In this document: positions 1-6,465 of the stretch, one piece after another | Numbering within the stretch: the first letter of the stretch is position 1 | How the letters are laid out: each line of letters starts with the position of its first letter | NCBI GenBank assembly: GCA_002404295.1 | Contig: DHJK01000019.1 | Location: 1-10,509, forward strand | DNA from: Legionellales bacterium UBA4722 | GTDB taxonomy: Bacteria; Pseudomonadota; Gammaproteobacteria; DSM-16500 | Direction of reading: 5' to 3' | DNA length: 10,509 bases | Translations under genes and position numbers: made by a program | Notes under the pieces: generated by a model | Database searches by the model: none | The model's input: only the letters and a program-made list of their open reading frames with translations | What the model was told of the DNA's origin: nothing

Positions 1-34
1 AATTCGTTCTATAAAATCTTTGTGTGAAGGACAT
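1..34 (-). CDS. 5' end of an unidentified gene, truncated by the window edge
   Basis: On the minus strand an ATG (34-32) opens a frame reading MSFTQRFYRTN before the sequence ends. It is preceded by AAAAGGAG (48-41) with a 6-base spacer, about the best Shine-Dalgarno site in the window, which is why I accept so short a start. The region upstream is very AT-rich and I find no convincing -35/-10 pair. It follows gpsA on the same strand after about 145 bases, so it could be read through from the secB-gpsA operon or have its own promoter. In enterics the gene after gpsA is cysE; these eleven residues do not resemble the start of E. coli CysE. The product cannot be identified from this fragment. 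Confidence 0.6.
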   Translation of the reverse strand, partial: MSFTQRFYRTN

Positions 35-111
35 AACTTTCTCCTTTTTAATAAAAAAAATACACTTTAGCTATATTTATTTAAAAAAAACAACTAACAA
101 CACGATGCAAA

Positions 112-154
112 AAGGCAAAAATCTTTTCCCTTATTTTCATGTAGTTAGGGTAAG
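112..154 (-). terminator. possible weak terminator after gpsA
   Basis: Read on the minus strand, CTTACCCT (154-147) can pair with AGGGAAAAG (131-123) apart from one A-A mismatch and a bulge, around a loop of about 15 bases. It is followed by ATTTTTGCCTTTTT. The stem is short and the loop long, so this is at best a weak intrinsic terminator about 25 bases beyond the gpsA stop. A run of eight T lies directly after the gpsA stop codon but has no good stem before it. Confidence 0.22.
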
Positions 155-178
155 TTCACGATTGTACACCAAAAAAAA

Positions 179-1189
179 TCAGGACTTTTCAGTTGTGGTT
201 GCGCGAGTTAGCAGATCTTGCATAGCTTCTTTTGCTGTTTTTTTTTCTTGTAAGATTTGCCAGACAGCTTCAGTGATGGGCATTTCTATTTTATTTTTGT
301 GAGCAAGTTGAACGACTAATTCTGCGTTACGTTTTCCTTCAACGACTTGACCAATTTCTTTTTCAGCTTGCGTAGCGTTTTTACCTTTGCCTAGTGCAAG
401 CCCAAAACGGCGGTTACGGGATTTGTCGTCGGTGCAGGTGAGGATGAGATCGCCTAAGCCGGCGAGACCGGTGAAGGTTTCTACGTTGCCGCCTAGTTTA
501 TGGCCTAGGCGCATCATTTCTGTGAGGCCGCGTGTGATGAGGGCGCAGCGGGCATTGGAGCCGAAGCCCATGCCGTCGGATATGCCTGTTGCGATGGCGA
601 GGACATTTTTTACGGCACCGCCGATTTCAACGCCGGGAATATCTGTGTTTAAATAGATACGAAAAAGAGGTGTATTGAAGCGTGCTAATAAATCATGTGC
701 GAATGTAGTATCAAGGCTTGCGATGACGACAGCTGTCGGTTGTTGAAGTGCGACTTCGCTAGCGAAAGAAGGGCCTGCGAGTACGGCGGTAGGATAGTCT
801 TTGTCTAGAAGTTCTGCTATGACTTCATGTAATAATTGCCCAGTGTTTTCATCCAATCCTTTAGTGGCCCAAGCGATTCGCATGCCTGATTTTAGTAACG
901 GTTTAAGTTGGGTGACAATGCTGCGAAAACCTACAGAGGGTACTGCAATCAGTATGTCATTGACGTTGTGTAAGGCTGTGGTCAATTCTGCAGTGGGATG
1001 CAAGTTGTCAGGGAAAGGATGATCGGGTAAATAACGTTTGTTGGCGCGGTCTGCTTGTAACTGAGATCCATGTTCTTTATCAAAAGTCCATAAATGAACT
1101 GTTTGGTTTAAGCGCGCTAAATGCAAAGCAAGCGCCGTGCCCCAAGAGCCGGCGCCAAGAATTGCGATGGGTTGCTTAATGGTCGTCAT
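179..1189 (-). CDS. gpsA: NAD(P)H-dependent glycerol-3-phosphate dehydrogenase
   Basis: Cytosolic enzyme that reduces dihydroxyacetone phosphate to sn-glycerol-3-phosphate, the backbone for phospholipid synthesis. The 336 residues match the family's usual length. The N-terminal Rossmann fold has the dinucleotide loop GAGSWG (residues 12-17). WATKG (107-111) carries the conserved Lys110, GPSFA (139-143) is intact, and the catalytic lysine is Lys194 in GGAVKNVLAIA. GLAGLGDLILTC (241-252) and the following SRNRRFG are the family's C-terminal signatures. The ATG directly follows the secB stop (TAAATG, no gap), so translation is probably coupled to secB. It is the last gene of the rhodanese-grxC-secB-gpsA operon, the same order as yibN-grxC-secB-gpsA in E. 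coli. No key residue is missing. Confidence 0.97.
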   Translation of the reverse strand: MTTIKQPIAILGAGSWGTALALHLARLNQTVHLWTFDKEHGSQLQADRANKRYLPDHPFPDNLHPTAELTTALHNVNDILIAVPSVGFRSIVTQLKPLLKSGMRIAWATKGLDENTGQLLHEVIAELLDKDYPTAVLAGPSFASEVALQQPTAVVIASLDTTFAHDLLARFNTPLFRIYLNTDIPGVEIGGAVKNVLAIATGISDGMGFGSNARCALITRGLTEMMRLGHKLGGNVETFTGLAGLGDLILTCTDDKSRNRRFGLALGKGKNATQAEKEIGQVVEGKRNAELVVQLAHKNKIEMPITEAVWQILQEKKTAKEAMQDLLTRATTTEKS

Positions 1190-1681
1190 TTAGTGGATGT
1201 TTCCATCACCTGTTGTAGTGGTTGTCTCAGTTGTTTTCTTTTGTTCTTGTAAGTGTTGGGTGTAAAGCGCATCAAAATTAACAGGTGCCAACAAGAGTTG
1301 TGGGAAGCCGCCGCGTACAATGATGTCTGAAATAACTTCACGTACATAAGGAAACAAAATGTTGGGGCAAAAGCTGCCGAGCATTTGGTGTAATTGTTCG
1401 TTGGGTAAATTAGAAATTAAGAAAATGCCGGCTTGATGTACTTCAATTAAGAAAGCAGATTTTTTGCTGCTGGTCACAGTTGCGGTGACTGACAACACAA
1501 CTTCATGGACGTTATCTTGAATACGGTTGCTCTTGGTTTCTAAATTGAGTTGAACTTCGGGTTTCCATTCTTCTGTGAATGTATGGGGTGTGTTGGGTGC
1601 TTCGTAAGAAAGATCTTTTACGAAAATACGTTGAATTTCAAATTGAGGTGCTGTGTCGGTTGCTGGTGAGTTTGTTGTCAT
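1190..1681 (-). CDS. secB: protein-export chaperone SecB
   Basis: SecB is a cytosolic homotetramer that keeps precursor proteins unfolded and hands them to SecA at the Sec translocon. The 163-residue frame shows the family pattern throughout: FEIQRIFVKDLSYEAPN (14-30), the VVLSVTATVT strand (61-70), EVHQAGIF (80-87), CPNILFPYVRE (105-115) and RGGFPQLLLAPVNFDALY (123-140). AAAGGA lies 8 bases before the ATG. The C-terminal tail after residue 140 is low-complexity and threonine-rich (seven Thr among residues 150-157). In the family this tail contacts the SecA zinc domain and is poorly conserved. It is third in the redox/export operon, 15 bases after grxC and directly abutting gpsA. Presence of SecB agrees with a proteobacterium with an outer membrane. 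Confidence 0.97.
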   Translation of the reverse strand: MTTNSPATDTAPQFEIQRIFVKDLSYEAPNTPHTFTEEWKPEVQLNLETKSNRIQDNVHEVVLSVTATVTSSKKSAFLIEVHQAGIFLISNLPNEQLHQMLGSFCPNILFPYVREVISDIIVRGGFPQLLLAPVNFDALYTQHLQEQKKTTETTTTTGDGNIH

Positions 1682-1696
1682 GAAGATAGTCCTTTG

Positions 1697-1948
1697 TTAA
1701 TTTAATAAAGCAGTTAATTTACCAGATTGTGATAAAGCAAACAGGTCATCGTAACCACCAATGGCTTGGTCGTTAATAAAAATTTGTGGTACGGTGCGGC
1801 GGCCGCTTAAACTTATCATTTCTTCGAGCTTTGCAGGATCTTGATCGACTCGTATTTCTTGATAGTCTAAATTTTTTGAAGCCAATAATTGTTTGGCGCG
1901 TGCACAGTAAGAGCAATTTTCTTTGGAGTACATGATAATTTTTGACAT
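1697..1948 (-). CDS. grxC: glutaredoxin 3 (GrxC family)
   Basis: Small glutathione-dependent thiol-disulfide oxidoreductase of the cytosol. The 83 residues equal the usual GrxC length. The dithiol active site is C12-S-Y-C15, where E. coli Grx3 has CPYC; a serine at the second position is known in glutaredoxins and may shift redox potential. The cis-proline loop T52-V53-P54 and the glutathione-binding GGYDDL (64-69) are present. The ATG is 4 bases after the rhodanese stop, and its Shine-Dalgarno AAGGA lies inside the last codons of that upstream gene, so the two are probably translationally coupled. The rhodanese-glutaredoxin pairing is common at this locus in gammaproteobacteria. Confidence 0.95.
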   Translation of the reverse strand: MSKIIMYSKENCSYCARAKQLLASKNLDYQEIRVDQDPAKLEEMISLSGRRTVPQIFINDQAIGGYDDLFALSQSGKLTALLN

Positions 1949-1952
1949 AGTG

Positions 1953-2375
1953 TTATTCCTTAACTAATGGCATGTCTGATTCTTTCCAGCTGCGTAGTCC
2001 GCCGGCTAATATGTGAGTTGTAAATCCATGTTTTGCTAAGAGGGTGGCAGCGCGAGGTGATTCAAGACCGGTCGCGCAGACAATAATAATAGGTTGTGTT
2101 TTGGATTTGTCGAGTCTTTTGTATTTGCTTTCTAATTCAGAGAGCGGGATTGAAACGGCGTCGACAATGTGGCCGGTTGTAAATACATCTTTGTTACGGA
2201 TGTCTAGTATGAGTGCATTTTGGTGGTTGATCATTTGTGTGGCGCGAGCAGGGGTGAGTCGATGTGCGCTGTTTTTTGATTTAATGAATTCTAGGATGGT
2301 TAGTAATACTAATACGGCTATGAGTGCCGCGCTGAGCGTTGAGTGATGTTGTGCGAATAATAAAATGTCTTGCAT
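1953..2375 (-). CDS. yibN: membrane-anchored rhodanese-like protein (YibN type)
   Basis: Predicted sulfurtransferase anchored to the inner membrane. From the start chosen here it is 140 residues: a hydrophobic segment at about 14-31 (LSAALIAVLVLLTILEFI), then a rhodanese domain with LDIRNKDVFTTGHI and the catalytic-loop cysteine Cys100 in VCATGLESPRAA, ending AGGLRSWKESDMPL. The frame extends 15 codons further to an ATG at 2420. I prefer the ATG at 2375 because AGGTGA lies 5 bases before it, because E. coli YibN also begins MQ with the membrane helix close behind, and because the 2420 ATG has no good ribosome site and falls inside a hairpin stem. It is first gene of the operon with grxC, secB and gpsA. 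The physiological substrate is unknown in the family. Confidence 0.9.
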   Translation of the reverse strand: MQDILLFAQHHSTLSAALIAVLVLLTILEFIKSKNSAHRLTPARATQMINHQNALILDIRNKDVFTTGHIVDAVSIPLSELESKYKRLDKSKTQPIIIVCATGLESPRAATLLAKHGFTTHILAGGLRSWKESDMPLVKE

Positions 2376-2397
2376 TGTTTCACCTAAATTAAAGTTG

Positions 2398-2424
2398 GAT
2401 TTTGGGGGTGTGGTTGCCAAAATC
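2398..2424 (-). promoter_or_regulatory. leader hairpin before the rhodanese gene
   Basis: On the minus strand GATTTTGG (2424-2417) and CCAAAATC (2405-2398) are perfect 8-base complements around an 11-base loop. The hairpin ends about 12 bases before the AGGTGA ribosome site, so it could protect the 5' end or modulate translation. There is no T-run after it, so it is not an intrinsic terminator. It also buries the alternative ATG at 2420. Confidence 0.4.
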
Positions 2425-2470
2425 TTGAACGTGGCTGGTTGTGTGCCCGTTTTTTCTTGGATTGTGTGTT

Positions 2471-2489
2471 GAGTAATTATTAGTTACTC
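2471..2489. repeat. 19-bp dyad in the yibN leader
   Basis: GAGTAA and TTACTC form perfect 6-base arms around TTATTAG. It lies just downstream of the predicted transcription start, a typical place for a repressor operator. It could equally be chance in AT-rich DNA. Confidence 0.3.
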
Positions 2490-2513
2490 GTGGTTCAAAA
2501 TAAGAAGGTTGTG

Positions 2514-2542
2514 ATTATACACAGGGGCCAGGTGTTGCACCA
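2514..2542 (-). promoter_or_regulatory. promoter of the yibN-grxC-secB-gpsA operon
   Basis: The minus strand has a perfect -10 TATAAT at 2519-2514. The best -35 at 17 bases is TGGTGC (2542-2537), which is poor, so an activator or other element may be needed. Transcription would start near 2507, giving a leader of about 130 bases. Confidence 0.45.
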
Positions 2543-2599
2543 GTAACTGTTCAGGGAATTGCGGCATCTTTAATAATTTGAAAAAAGCGTATTTTTATT

Positions 2600-2634
2600 C
2601 CCCCTTCCCAACCTTCCCCCGGAGGGGGAAGGGG
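2600..2634. repeat. GC-rich inverted-repeat element, probably dispersed
   Basis: CCTTCCCCC (2612-2620) and GGGGGAAGG (2624-2632) are perfect 9-base arms around a GGA loop. A second near copy of the left arm, CCCCCTTCCC (2600-2609), can pair with the same right arm, so two alternative stems are possible. The composition is far from the AT-rich surroundings. It lies about 60 bases beyond the comF stop. Without a U-tract directly after it on either strand, I read it as a small intergenic repeat or MITE-like remnant that may also act on comF mRNA ends. Confidence 0.55.
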
Positions 2635-2695
2635 CTTGCTAGGCAGCTTCAGTCTTAGCTTGATGGCCTTGGGGAGAGGTGTCCTAAGTAGAAGT

Positions 2696-3415
2696 TTATC
2701 CGACTCTGGCACAACACCACACATCAATTCTCTGTGCTCCATGCTGTCTTAAAACTTTACAAAATTCAGTCATTGTACTGCCAGTGGTGATCACATCATC
2801 AATCACCACCACATGCTGCCCTGTAAAATTTCCGGTCAAATTAAACGCGCCCTTCACGTTTTTATGACGCTCTGCTGCAAGTAGCGTTGACTGCGGTGTA
2901 GTTAATTTATTGCGATGACAATCCGTTCTATTAATCGGCAGATTGAGTATTTTAGAAACAGGGCGTGCTATTTCCAGTGCTTGATTGAAGCCGCGTTCTT
3001 TTAGGCGGGTAGGGTGTAAAGGTATTGGAATAATCGCTTGGGGTAAGGGTTTGGTTTTATACCATGTCTGCAGTATTTCTGTTGCCAGTAGTTCACCCAA
3101 GAGCCTGGCATTGGCTAATGCCTGAGTAAATTTAAGTTCAAGGATGAGTTTGGTAATCGGTAACTCATAAGAAAAAAGTGCATGCGTCACATCAAAAGGA
3201 GGTGTTTTTTGTATGCATTGACCGCATAGCAATCCTGTGGGACTAAAGGCTAAAGGAATAGCGCAACATAAACAGCCTTGTTTTAAGCGTGGAAGGCTTT
3301 CGAGGCAGGGGTCACAGAGGTCTTGGTTGCGTTTTGATGGGTGAGAGCAAAGGATGCACGTAAAAGGCAGAAGCCAAGTGCACGCTTTTTTGAGATAATG
3401 GTTTTTTATTTGCAT
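2696..3415 (-). CDS. comF: ComF family amidophosphoribosyltransferase-like protein
   Basis: ComF/GntX-type protein with an N-terminal double zinc ribbon and a C-terminal phosphoribosyltransferase fold; in competent bacteria ComF acts in the cytosol during DNA uptake. From the start chosen (239 residues) the first ribbon is C20-x2-C23 with C34-x2-C37, the second C48/C50/C51 with C64-x2-C67. KERGFNQALEIA (139-150) is the family's hallmark, and VVVIDDVITTGST (202-214) is the PRPP-binding loop. An ATG 12 codons upstream (3451) has no clear ribosome site, whereas AAGGA lies 7 bases before the ATG at 3415, giving MQIKNHYLKK. The gene diverges from bioC with start sites only about a dozen bases apart. 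It is complete to the usual VWCCAR C-terminus. Confidence 0.92.
   Translation of the reverse strand: MQIKNHYLKKACTWLLPFTCILCSHPSKRNQDLCDPCLESLPRLKQGCLCCAIPLAFSPTGLLCGQCIQKTPPFDVTHALFSYELPITKLILELKFTQALANARLLGELLATEILQTWYKTKPLPQAIIPIPLHPTRLKERGFNQALEIARPVSKILNLPINRTDCHRNKLTTPQSTLLAAERHKNVKGAFNLTGNFTGQHVVVIDDVITTGSTMTEFCKVLRQHGAQRIDVWCCARVG
3391..3399 (+). promoter_or_regulatory. possible extended -10 promoter for bioC
   Basis: TGAGATAAT reads as an extended -10 element (TGn followed by GATAAT, five of six matches to TATAAT). No good -35 is visible, as is usual for extended -10 promoters. Transcription would begin near 3406, about 20 bases before the preferred GTG start. It sits inside the comF 5' coding region, so the two divergent transcripts would compete. 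Confidence 0.3.
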
Positions 3416-3427
3416 TGCAGGTTCCTT

Positions 3428-4201
3428 GTGTTGAAAAGTCGATTTGAGCATGTTGCCCCCGCAGACTATGATTTAGCCGCTGTGTTAGTTCGTGAGGTGG
3501 GTGATCAATTGTTGGCGCGTTTGGATTTGGTGGCTTTAAAGCCTGAACGCGTGATGGAAGTGGGGTGTGGAGCGGGATATTGTGCGGAGTTGTTGCAGAA
3601 GCGTTACCCAACAGCAGAGGTGTGTGCGATTGATGATTCAGCTTCGATGTTGGCGTATGCGAAAGAATCGAATTCTTCGCAAATAAATTGGTTATGTACT
3701 TCACTAGATGTATTGCCCGCGAGAGATCACAGTATTGATTTAGTGGTGGCAAATCTCATGTTGCCGTGGTGCAGTGATTTAAAAAAAATGGTGCAGGAGT
3801 GGCGGCGAGTTTTAAGGCCGGAAGGATTGTTAATGTTTAGTACGTATGGGCCCGATACGCTACGTGAATTGCAGGGGCAAACTATTCAGTTACCGCATTT
3901 TGTAGATATGCATAATTTGGGTGATACGTTATTGCAGGTTGGTTTTGCGGATTCTGTGTTGGATGTAGAGTATTTTACGTTGACGTATAGAGAACAGCAA
4001 CGACTTCAGGAGGAATTGCAATTAACAGGTTTTATTTTAGCACAAGAGATAGTTGAGCCGCTTGAAAAAAATTCGGCGGGGGTGGTTCCCCTGACTTTTG
4101 AAGTGGTGTATGGCCATGCATGGAAACCACAAGCCAGTAAAAATGTATTGGCGGAAGGGGGTGTTGTAAAATTTCCTTTAGCGCATTTGCGAGGGCGATA
4201 A
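3428..4201 (+). CDS. bioC: malonyl-[ACP] O-methyltransferase BioC
   Basis: SAM-dependent methyltransferase that methylates malonyl-ACP, disguising it so fatty-acid synthesis can build the pimeloyl chain of biotin. With a GTG start it is 257 residues, close to E. coli BioC (251). SAM motif I is VMEVGCGAG (42-50), with acidic D69/D70 after strand 2. NLMLPWCSDL (109-118), VLRPEGLLMFSTYGPDTL (128-145), VDMHNLGDTL (159-168) and FEVVYGHAWKP (224-234) are BioC hallmarks that separate it from generic methyltransferases. The frame stays open upstream to ATG 3398 and GTG 3341. I prefer 3428 because AGG lies 6 bases before it, family homology begins about nine residues in, and ATG 3398 falls in the likely -10. 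TTG 3431 is also possible. No bioB, F, H or D is adjacent; the kinase gene follows after 1 base. Confidence 0.9.
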   Translation: MLKSRFEHVAPADYDLAAVLVREVGDQLLARLDLVALKPERVMEVGCGAGYCAELLQKRYPTAEVCAIDDSASMLAYAKESNSSQINWLCTSLDVLPARDHSIDLVVANLMLPWCSDLKKMVQEWRRVLRPEGLLMFSTYGPDTLRELQGQTIQLPHFVDMHNLGDTLLQVGFADSVLDVEYFTLTYREQQRLQEELQLTGFILAQEIVEPLEKNSAGVVPLTFEVVYGHAWKPQASKNVLAEGGVVKFPLAHLRGR

Positions 4202-4202
4202 T

Positions 4203-5102
4203 TTGAAAACCCAGGATATTTTTATAGGGATAGATGGCGGTGGTTCTAAATCTAAGGTACGTATTGAAGATTTTGATGGTAATTTATTAGGACAGGCGGT
4301 GGGTGGTCCTGCCAATATTCGTTTATCGGTGGAAGAGACGTGGCGTTCTATTTATGCGGCGTTAGAAGAGGTGTTGCAACCGCAAGGGATTTCTTTAGAA
4401 GATAAAAATAATCGGTTTCATGTGGGATTAGGATTGGCGGGTTGCGAAGTGCCTGAGGCGGTGCAGGCGTTTTTGAAATTGCCTCATTCTTTTACTACCA
4501 TTCAATTGGATACTGATGCGCATATTGCTTGTTTGGGTGCTCATGATGGTGCGGAAGGCGCGATTATTGCTGTAGGTACAGGTGTGGTAGGTTATCAAAT
4601 AGAGGCAGGTCAAGGTACACGTGTGTCTGGTTGGGGTTTTCCGCATGATGATGAAGGTGGGGGTGCGTGGCTGGGGCTTGAAGCGGCGCGGTTAACGTTT
4701 CAGTGGTTGGATCATCGTACGGAAAAGTCTCCGTTAGTCGAAGATATTTTTTCTTTTTTCAATCAAGACGTAGAACAATTTGTGACGTGGGCGAATCGTG
4801 CTAATTCTACCGAATTTGCGCGATTAGCGCCGATTGTGATTAATCATAGTCAGCAAGAAGAAATGGCGGCGGTGCGGTTAATGAAGAAAGCCGCGCATGC
4901 GATTGATCGTGTTGATCATGCGCTTACAAAAATGCGCAAACAAGAAAAACCATTACCGTGTTGCTTGTTAGGTGGTATAGCACCTTTTATCGAACCGTGG
5001 TTGAGTGAAGAGTTGCGCGCTACTTTTGTTGCGCGAGCGGGTGATGCCAATGCGGGTGCTATTTTAATGATTCGTGAGCGAGTTAAAAAGGATAAACAGT
5101 GA
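4203..5102 (+). CDS. nagK: BadF/BadG/BcrA/BcrD-type sugar kinase, probable N-acetylglucosamine kinase
   Basis: Actin-fold (ASKHA) kinase that likely phosphorylates cytosolic N-acetylglucosamine at O6. The 299 residues include the phosphate-1 loop GIDGGGSKSK (9-18), the probable catalytic aspartate D104 in LDTDAHIA, the phosphate-2 loop AVGTGVVGY (123-131), GWGFPHDDEGGGAWLG (143-158) and an adenosine-side CCLLGGIAP (253-261). Relatives often have GTGS and GDEGSG at two of these sites; here they read GTGV and DDEGGG, so substrate or kinetics may differ. The start is TTG, since GAGGG lies 7 bases before it and no ATG fits the N-terminus. It begins 1 base after the bioC stop and its stop overlaps the nagA start. 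That overlap is the main support for a GlcNAc substrate; glucosamine is an alternative. Confidence 0.85.
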   Translation: MKTQDIFIGIDGGGSKSKVRIEDFDGNLLGQAVGGPANIRLSVEETWRSIYAALEEVLQPQGISLEDKNNRFHVGLGLAGCEVPEAVQAFLKLPHSFTTIQLDTDAHIACLGAHDGAEGAIIAVGTGVVGYQIEAGQGTRVSGWGFPHDDEGGGAWLGLEAARLTFQWLDHRTEKSPLVEDIFSFFNQDVEQFVTWANRANSTEFARLAPIVINHSQQEEMAAVRLMKKAAHAIDRVDHALTKMRKQEKPLPCCLLGGIAPFIEPWLSEELRATFVARAGDANAGAILMIRERVKKDKQ

Positions 5103-6274
5103 GTTTAATTCTGACAGGTCTTCAAGTGTATGCAGAAGAAGGTATTTTGCCGAATGCTGCAGTAGTGGTAGAGGATGGGTTGATTCAATCTATTGATGTC
5201 GCAATGCAAGTGCAAACGACTGCAGTTGATGAAGTCATATCCTATCCTGCGGAATATCATTTGGTGGCAGGGTTTATTGATTTGCATGTGCATGGTGCGG
5301 ATGGTCATGATGTGATGGATGGTACGGCTGAAGCGTTAGGAAATATCAGCAGAACGCTTGCAGCGGAAGGAACCACTGGATTTCTTGCGACGACGATGAC
5401 AGCGAGTGCGGATGACATTGAAAAAGCATTAGTGGCTGTTCGTGCTTTTATGGATGCAAAGCAGGAGATTAACGGCGCTGCTATTTTGGGGGTGCATTTA
5501 GAAGGTCCTTTTATTTCTCCTAAAAAAGCGGGTGCGCAGCGTGCAGAGCAAACGTTGACGCCGGATATTTTAGTTCTTGAACATTGGCAAAATGTTGCGA
5601 CGAACGTGATTAAGCTAGTTACCTTGGCCCCGGAGTTGGCTAATAGTGTTGGATTTATTCGTTACTTGAAAGAGAAAAATATTATCGCAGCGTTGGGTCA
5701 TACGGATGCAACGTATGCTGAAACATTGACTGCGATTGATGATGGTTTGAGTTATGTGACACATTTGTTTAATGCGATGCGTGGGATTCATCAGCGTGAA
5801 CCGGGTGCGGTGATTGCGGCGTTGTTATCAGATAAAGTGGTGACAGAACTCATTGTGGATGGGATTCATTTGCATCCTGCAATTGTGCAATTGATTTTGA
5901 AATTAAAAAGTAAAGAAAAAATGTTGTTGGTGACGGATGCGATGCGCGCTAAATGTTTAGGTGATGGGACTTATGAGTTGGGTGGGCAGGATGTGGTTGT
6001 GAAAGAAGGTGTTGCGATGTTGGCGGATGGTACTACGTTGGCGGGTAGTACGTTGAAGATGTCTGCTGCGATTCAAAATATGATGCGGTTTACGGAGTGT
6101 GGGTTGGGGGATGTGTTGATGATGGCGTCGGAGAATCCGGCGAAGGTGTTGGGGGTTTTTGATAGGAAGGGAAGTGTTAAGATAGGCAAGGATGCGGATT
6201 TAGTGGTGTTGGATGAGCATTTTAATGTGGTGTTGACGGTGTGTGGTGGGAAGGTTGTTTATCGGAAGGTTTAA
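5099..6274 (+). CDS. nagA: N-acetylglucosamine-6-phosphate deacetylase
   Basis: Cytosolic amidohydrolase that deacetylates GlcNAc-6-P to glucosamine-6-P plus acetate. The 391-residue protein has the amidohydrolase H63-x-H65 in GFIDLHVHG, metal-ligand E135 in GVHLEGPF, H201 in GHTDATY, H222 in THLFNAM, the substrate loop DGIHLHP (254-260) and the catalytic D280 in VTDAM. The ending is the usual GSVKIGKDADLVVLD. The GTG start shares 4 bases with the nagK stop (GTGA) and has AAGGA 6 bases upstream, so it is translationally coupled to the kinase. No nagB deaminase, nagE transporter or NagC-like regulator is in the window. The 3' end is very G/T-rich on the coding strand. No strong terminator is visible; a bulged, AT-rich stem at about 6333-6357 followed by TTTATAT is the only candidate. 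Confidence 0.96.
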   Translation: MSLILTGLQVYAEEGILPNAAVVVEDGLIQSIDVAMQVQTTAVDEVISYPAEYHLVAGFIDLHVHGADGHDVMDGTAEALGNISRTLAAEGTTGFLATTMTASADDIEKALVAVRAFMDAKQEINGAAILGVHLEGPFISPKKAGAQRAEQTLTPDILVLEHWQNVATNVIKLVTLAPELANSVGFIRYLKEKNIIAALGHTDATYAETLTAIDDGLSYVTHLFNAMRGIHQREPGAVIAALLSDKVVTELIVDGIHLHPAIVQLILKLKSKEKMLLVTDAMRAKCLGDGTYELGGQDVVVKEGVAMLADGTTLAGSTLKMSAAIQNMMRFTECGLGDVLMMASENPAKVLGVFDRKGSVKIGKDADLVVLDEHFNVVLTVCGGKVVYRKV

Positions 6275-6351
6275 TTATTAACTATCGATGTAAATTCAAT
6301 GCGTTACCTTTATTTGATACACGGGTTACAGTTAATCACCTTCAAATTTGG

Positions 6352-6379
6352 TTGATTTTATATCAATAATCCATATACT
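6352..6379 (+). promoter_or_regulatory. promoter of the 575-residue protein gene
   Basis: TTGATT (6352-6357) and TATACT (6374-6379) are separated by 16 bases, matching the sigma-70 consensus at four and five of six positions. Transcription would start near 6386, leaving a leader of about 80 bases. TTGAT and ATCAA (6362-6366) form a short dyad over the -35 and spacer that could be an operator. Confidence 0.5.
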
Positions 6380-6413
6380 GTATGTAAATTCACAACTTGT
6401 TATTTTAATCTAA

Positions 6414-6447
6414 TAGATGATTTTTTTATCAAAAATGACTTCATCTA
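6414..6447 (+). repeat. inverted repeat in the leader of the 575-residue protein gene
   Basis: TAGATGA (6414-6420) and TCATCTA (6441-6447) are perfect 7-base arms. Inside them TTTTT and AAAAA can form a second stem around ATC. The structure ends about five bases before the GAGGA ribosome site (6453-6457), so it could affect translation. The AT-rich core makes the inner stem weak. Confidence 0.35.
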
Positions 6448-6465
6448 ACATCGAGGATAATCATC

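Larger units (their letters stand above)
2376..2695. other. 320-base intergenic region between the yibN operon and comF
   Basis: From low to high coordinates this stretch holds the yibN ribosome site, a leader hairpin (2398-2424), a dyad (2471-2489), a promoter facing the operon (2514-2542), a GC-rich inverted-repeat element (2600-2634) and about 60 bases with no gene. In those 60 bases I see only AGCTT repeated at 2646 and 2658 and imperfect inverted arms in 2669-2690. Short open frames here lack ribosome sites and protein-like composition. Confidence 0.6.

Noticed and set aside
24..302. Plus-strand open frame of 92 residues over the end of gpsA
   Set aside because: It overlaps gpsA codons antisense, has no ribosome site, and its first third is low-complexity AT-rich translation.
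2551..2742. Minus-strand open frame across the GC-rich repeat
   Set aside because: It runs through the inverted repeat and into the comF end in another frame; the translation is repeat-derived and no ribosome site precedes it.
3341..3427. Upstream bioC starts at GTG 3341 and ATG 3398
   Set aside because: They add residues unlike BioC, overlap the comF start, and lack a well-spaced ribosome site; ATG 3398 lies in the likely -10. ATG 3398 cannot be fully excluded.
3416..3451. Upstream comF start at ATG 3451
   Set aside because: There is no good Shine-Dalgarno, while the ATG at 3415 has AAGGA at 7 bases.
6330..6350. Possible PmrA-type tandem site (TTAAT...TTCAA) upstream of the unknown gene
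   Set aside because: The half-sites are 9 bases apart rather than the expected 11 and the second is degenerate, so it does not support PmrA control.
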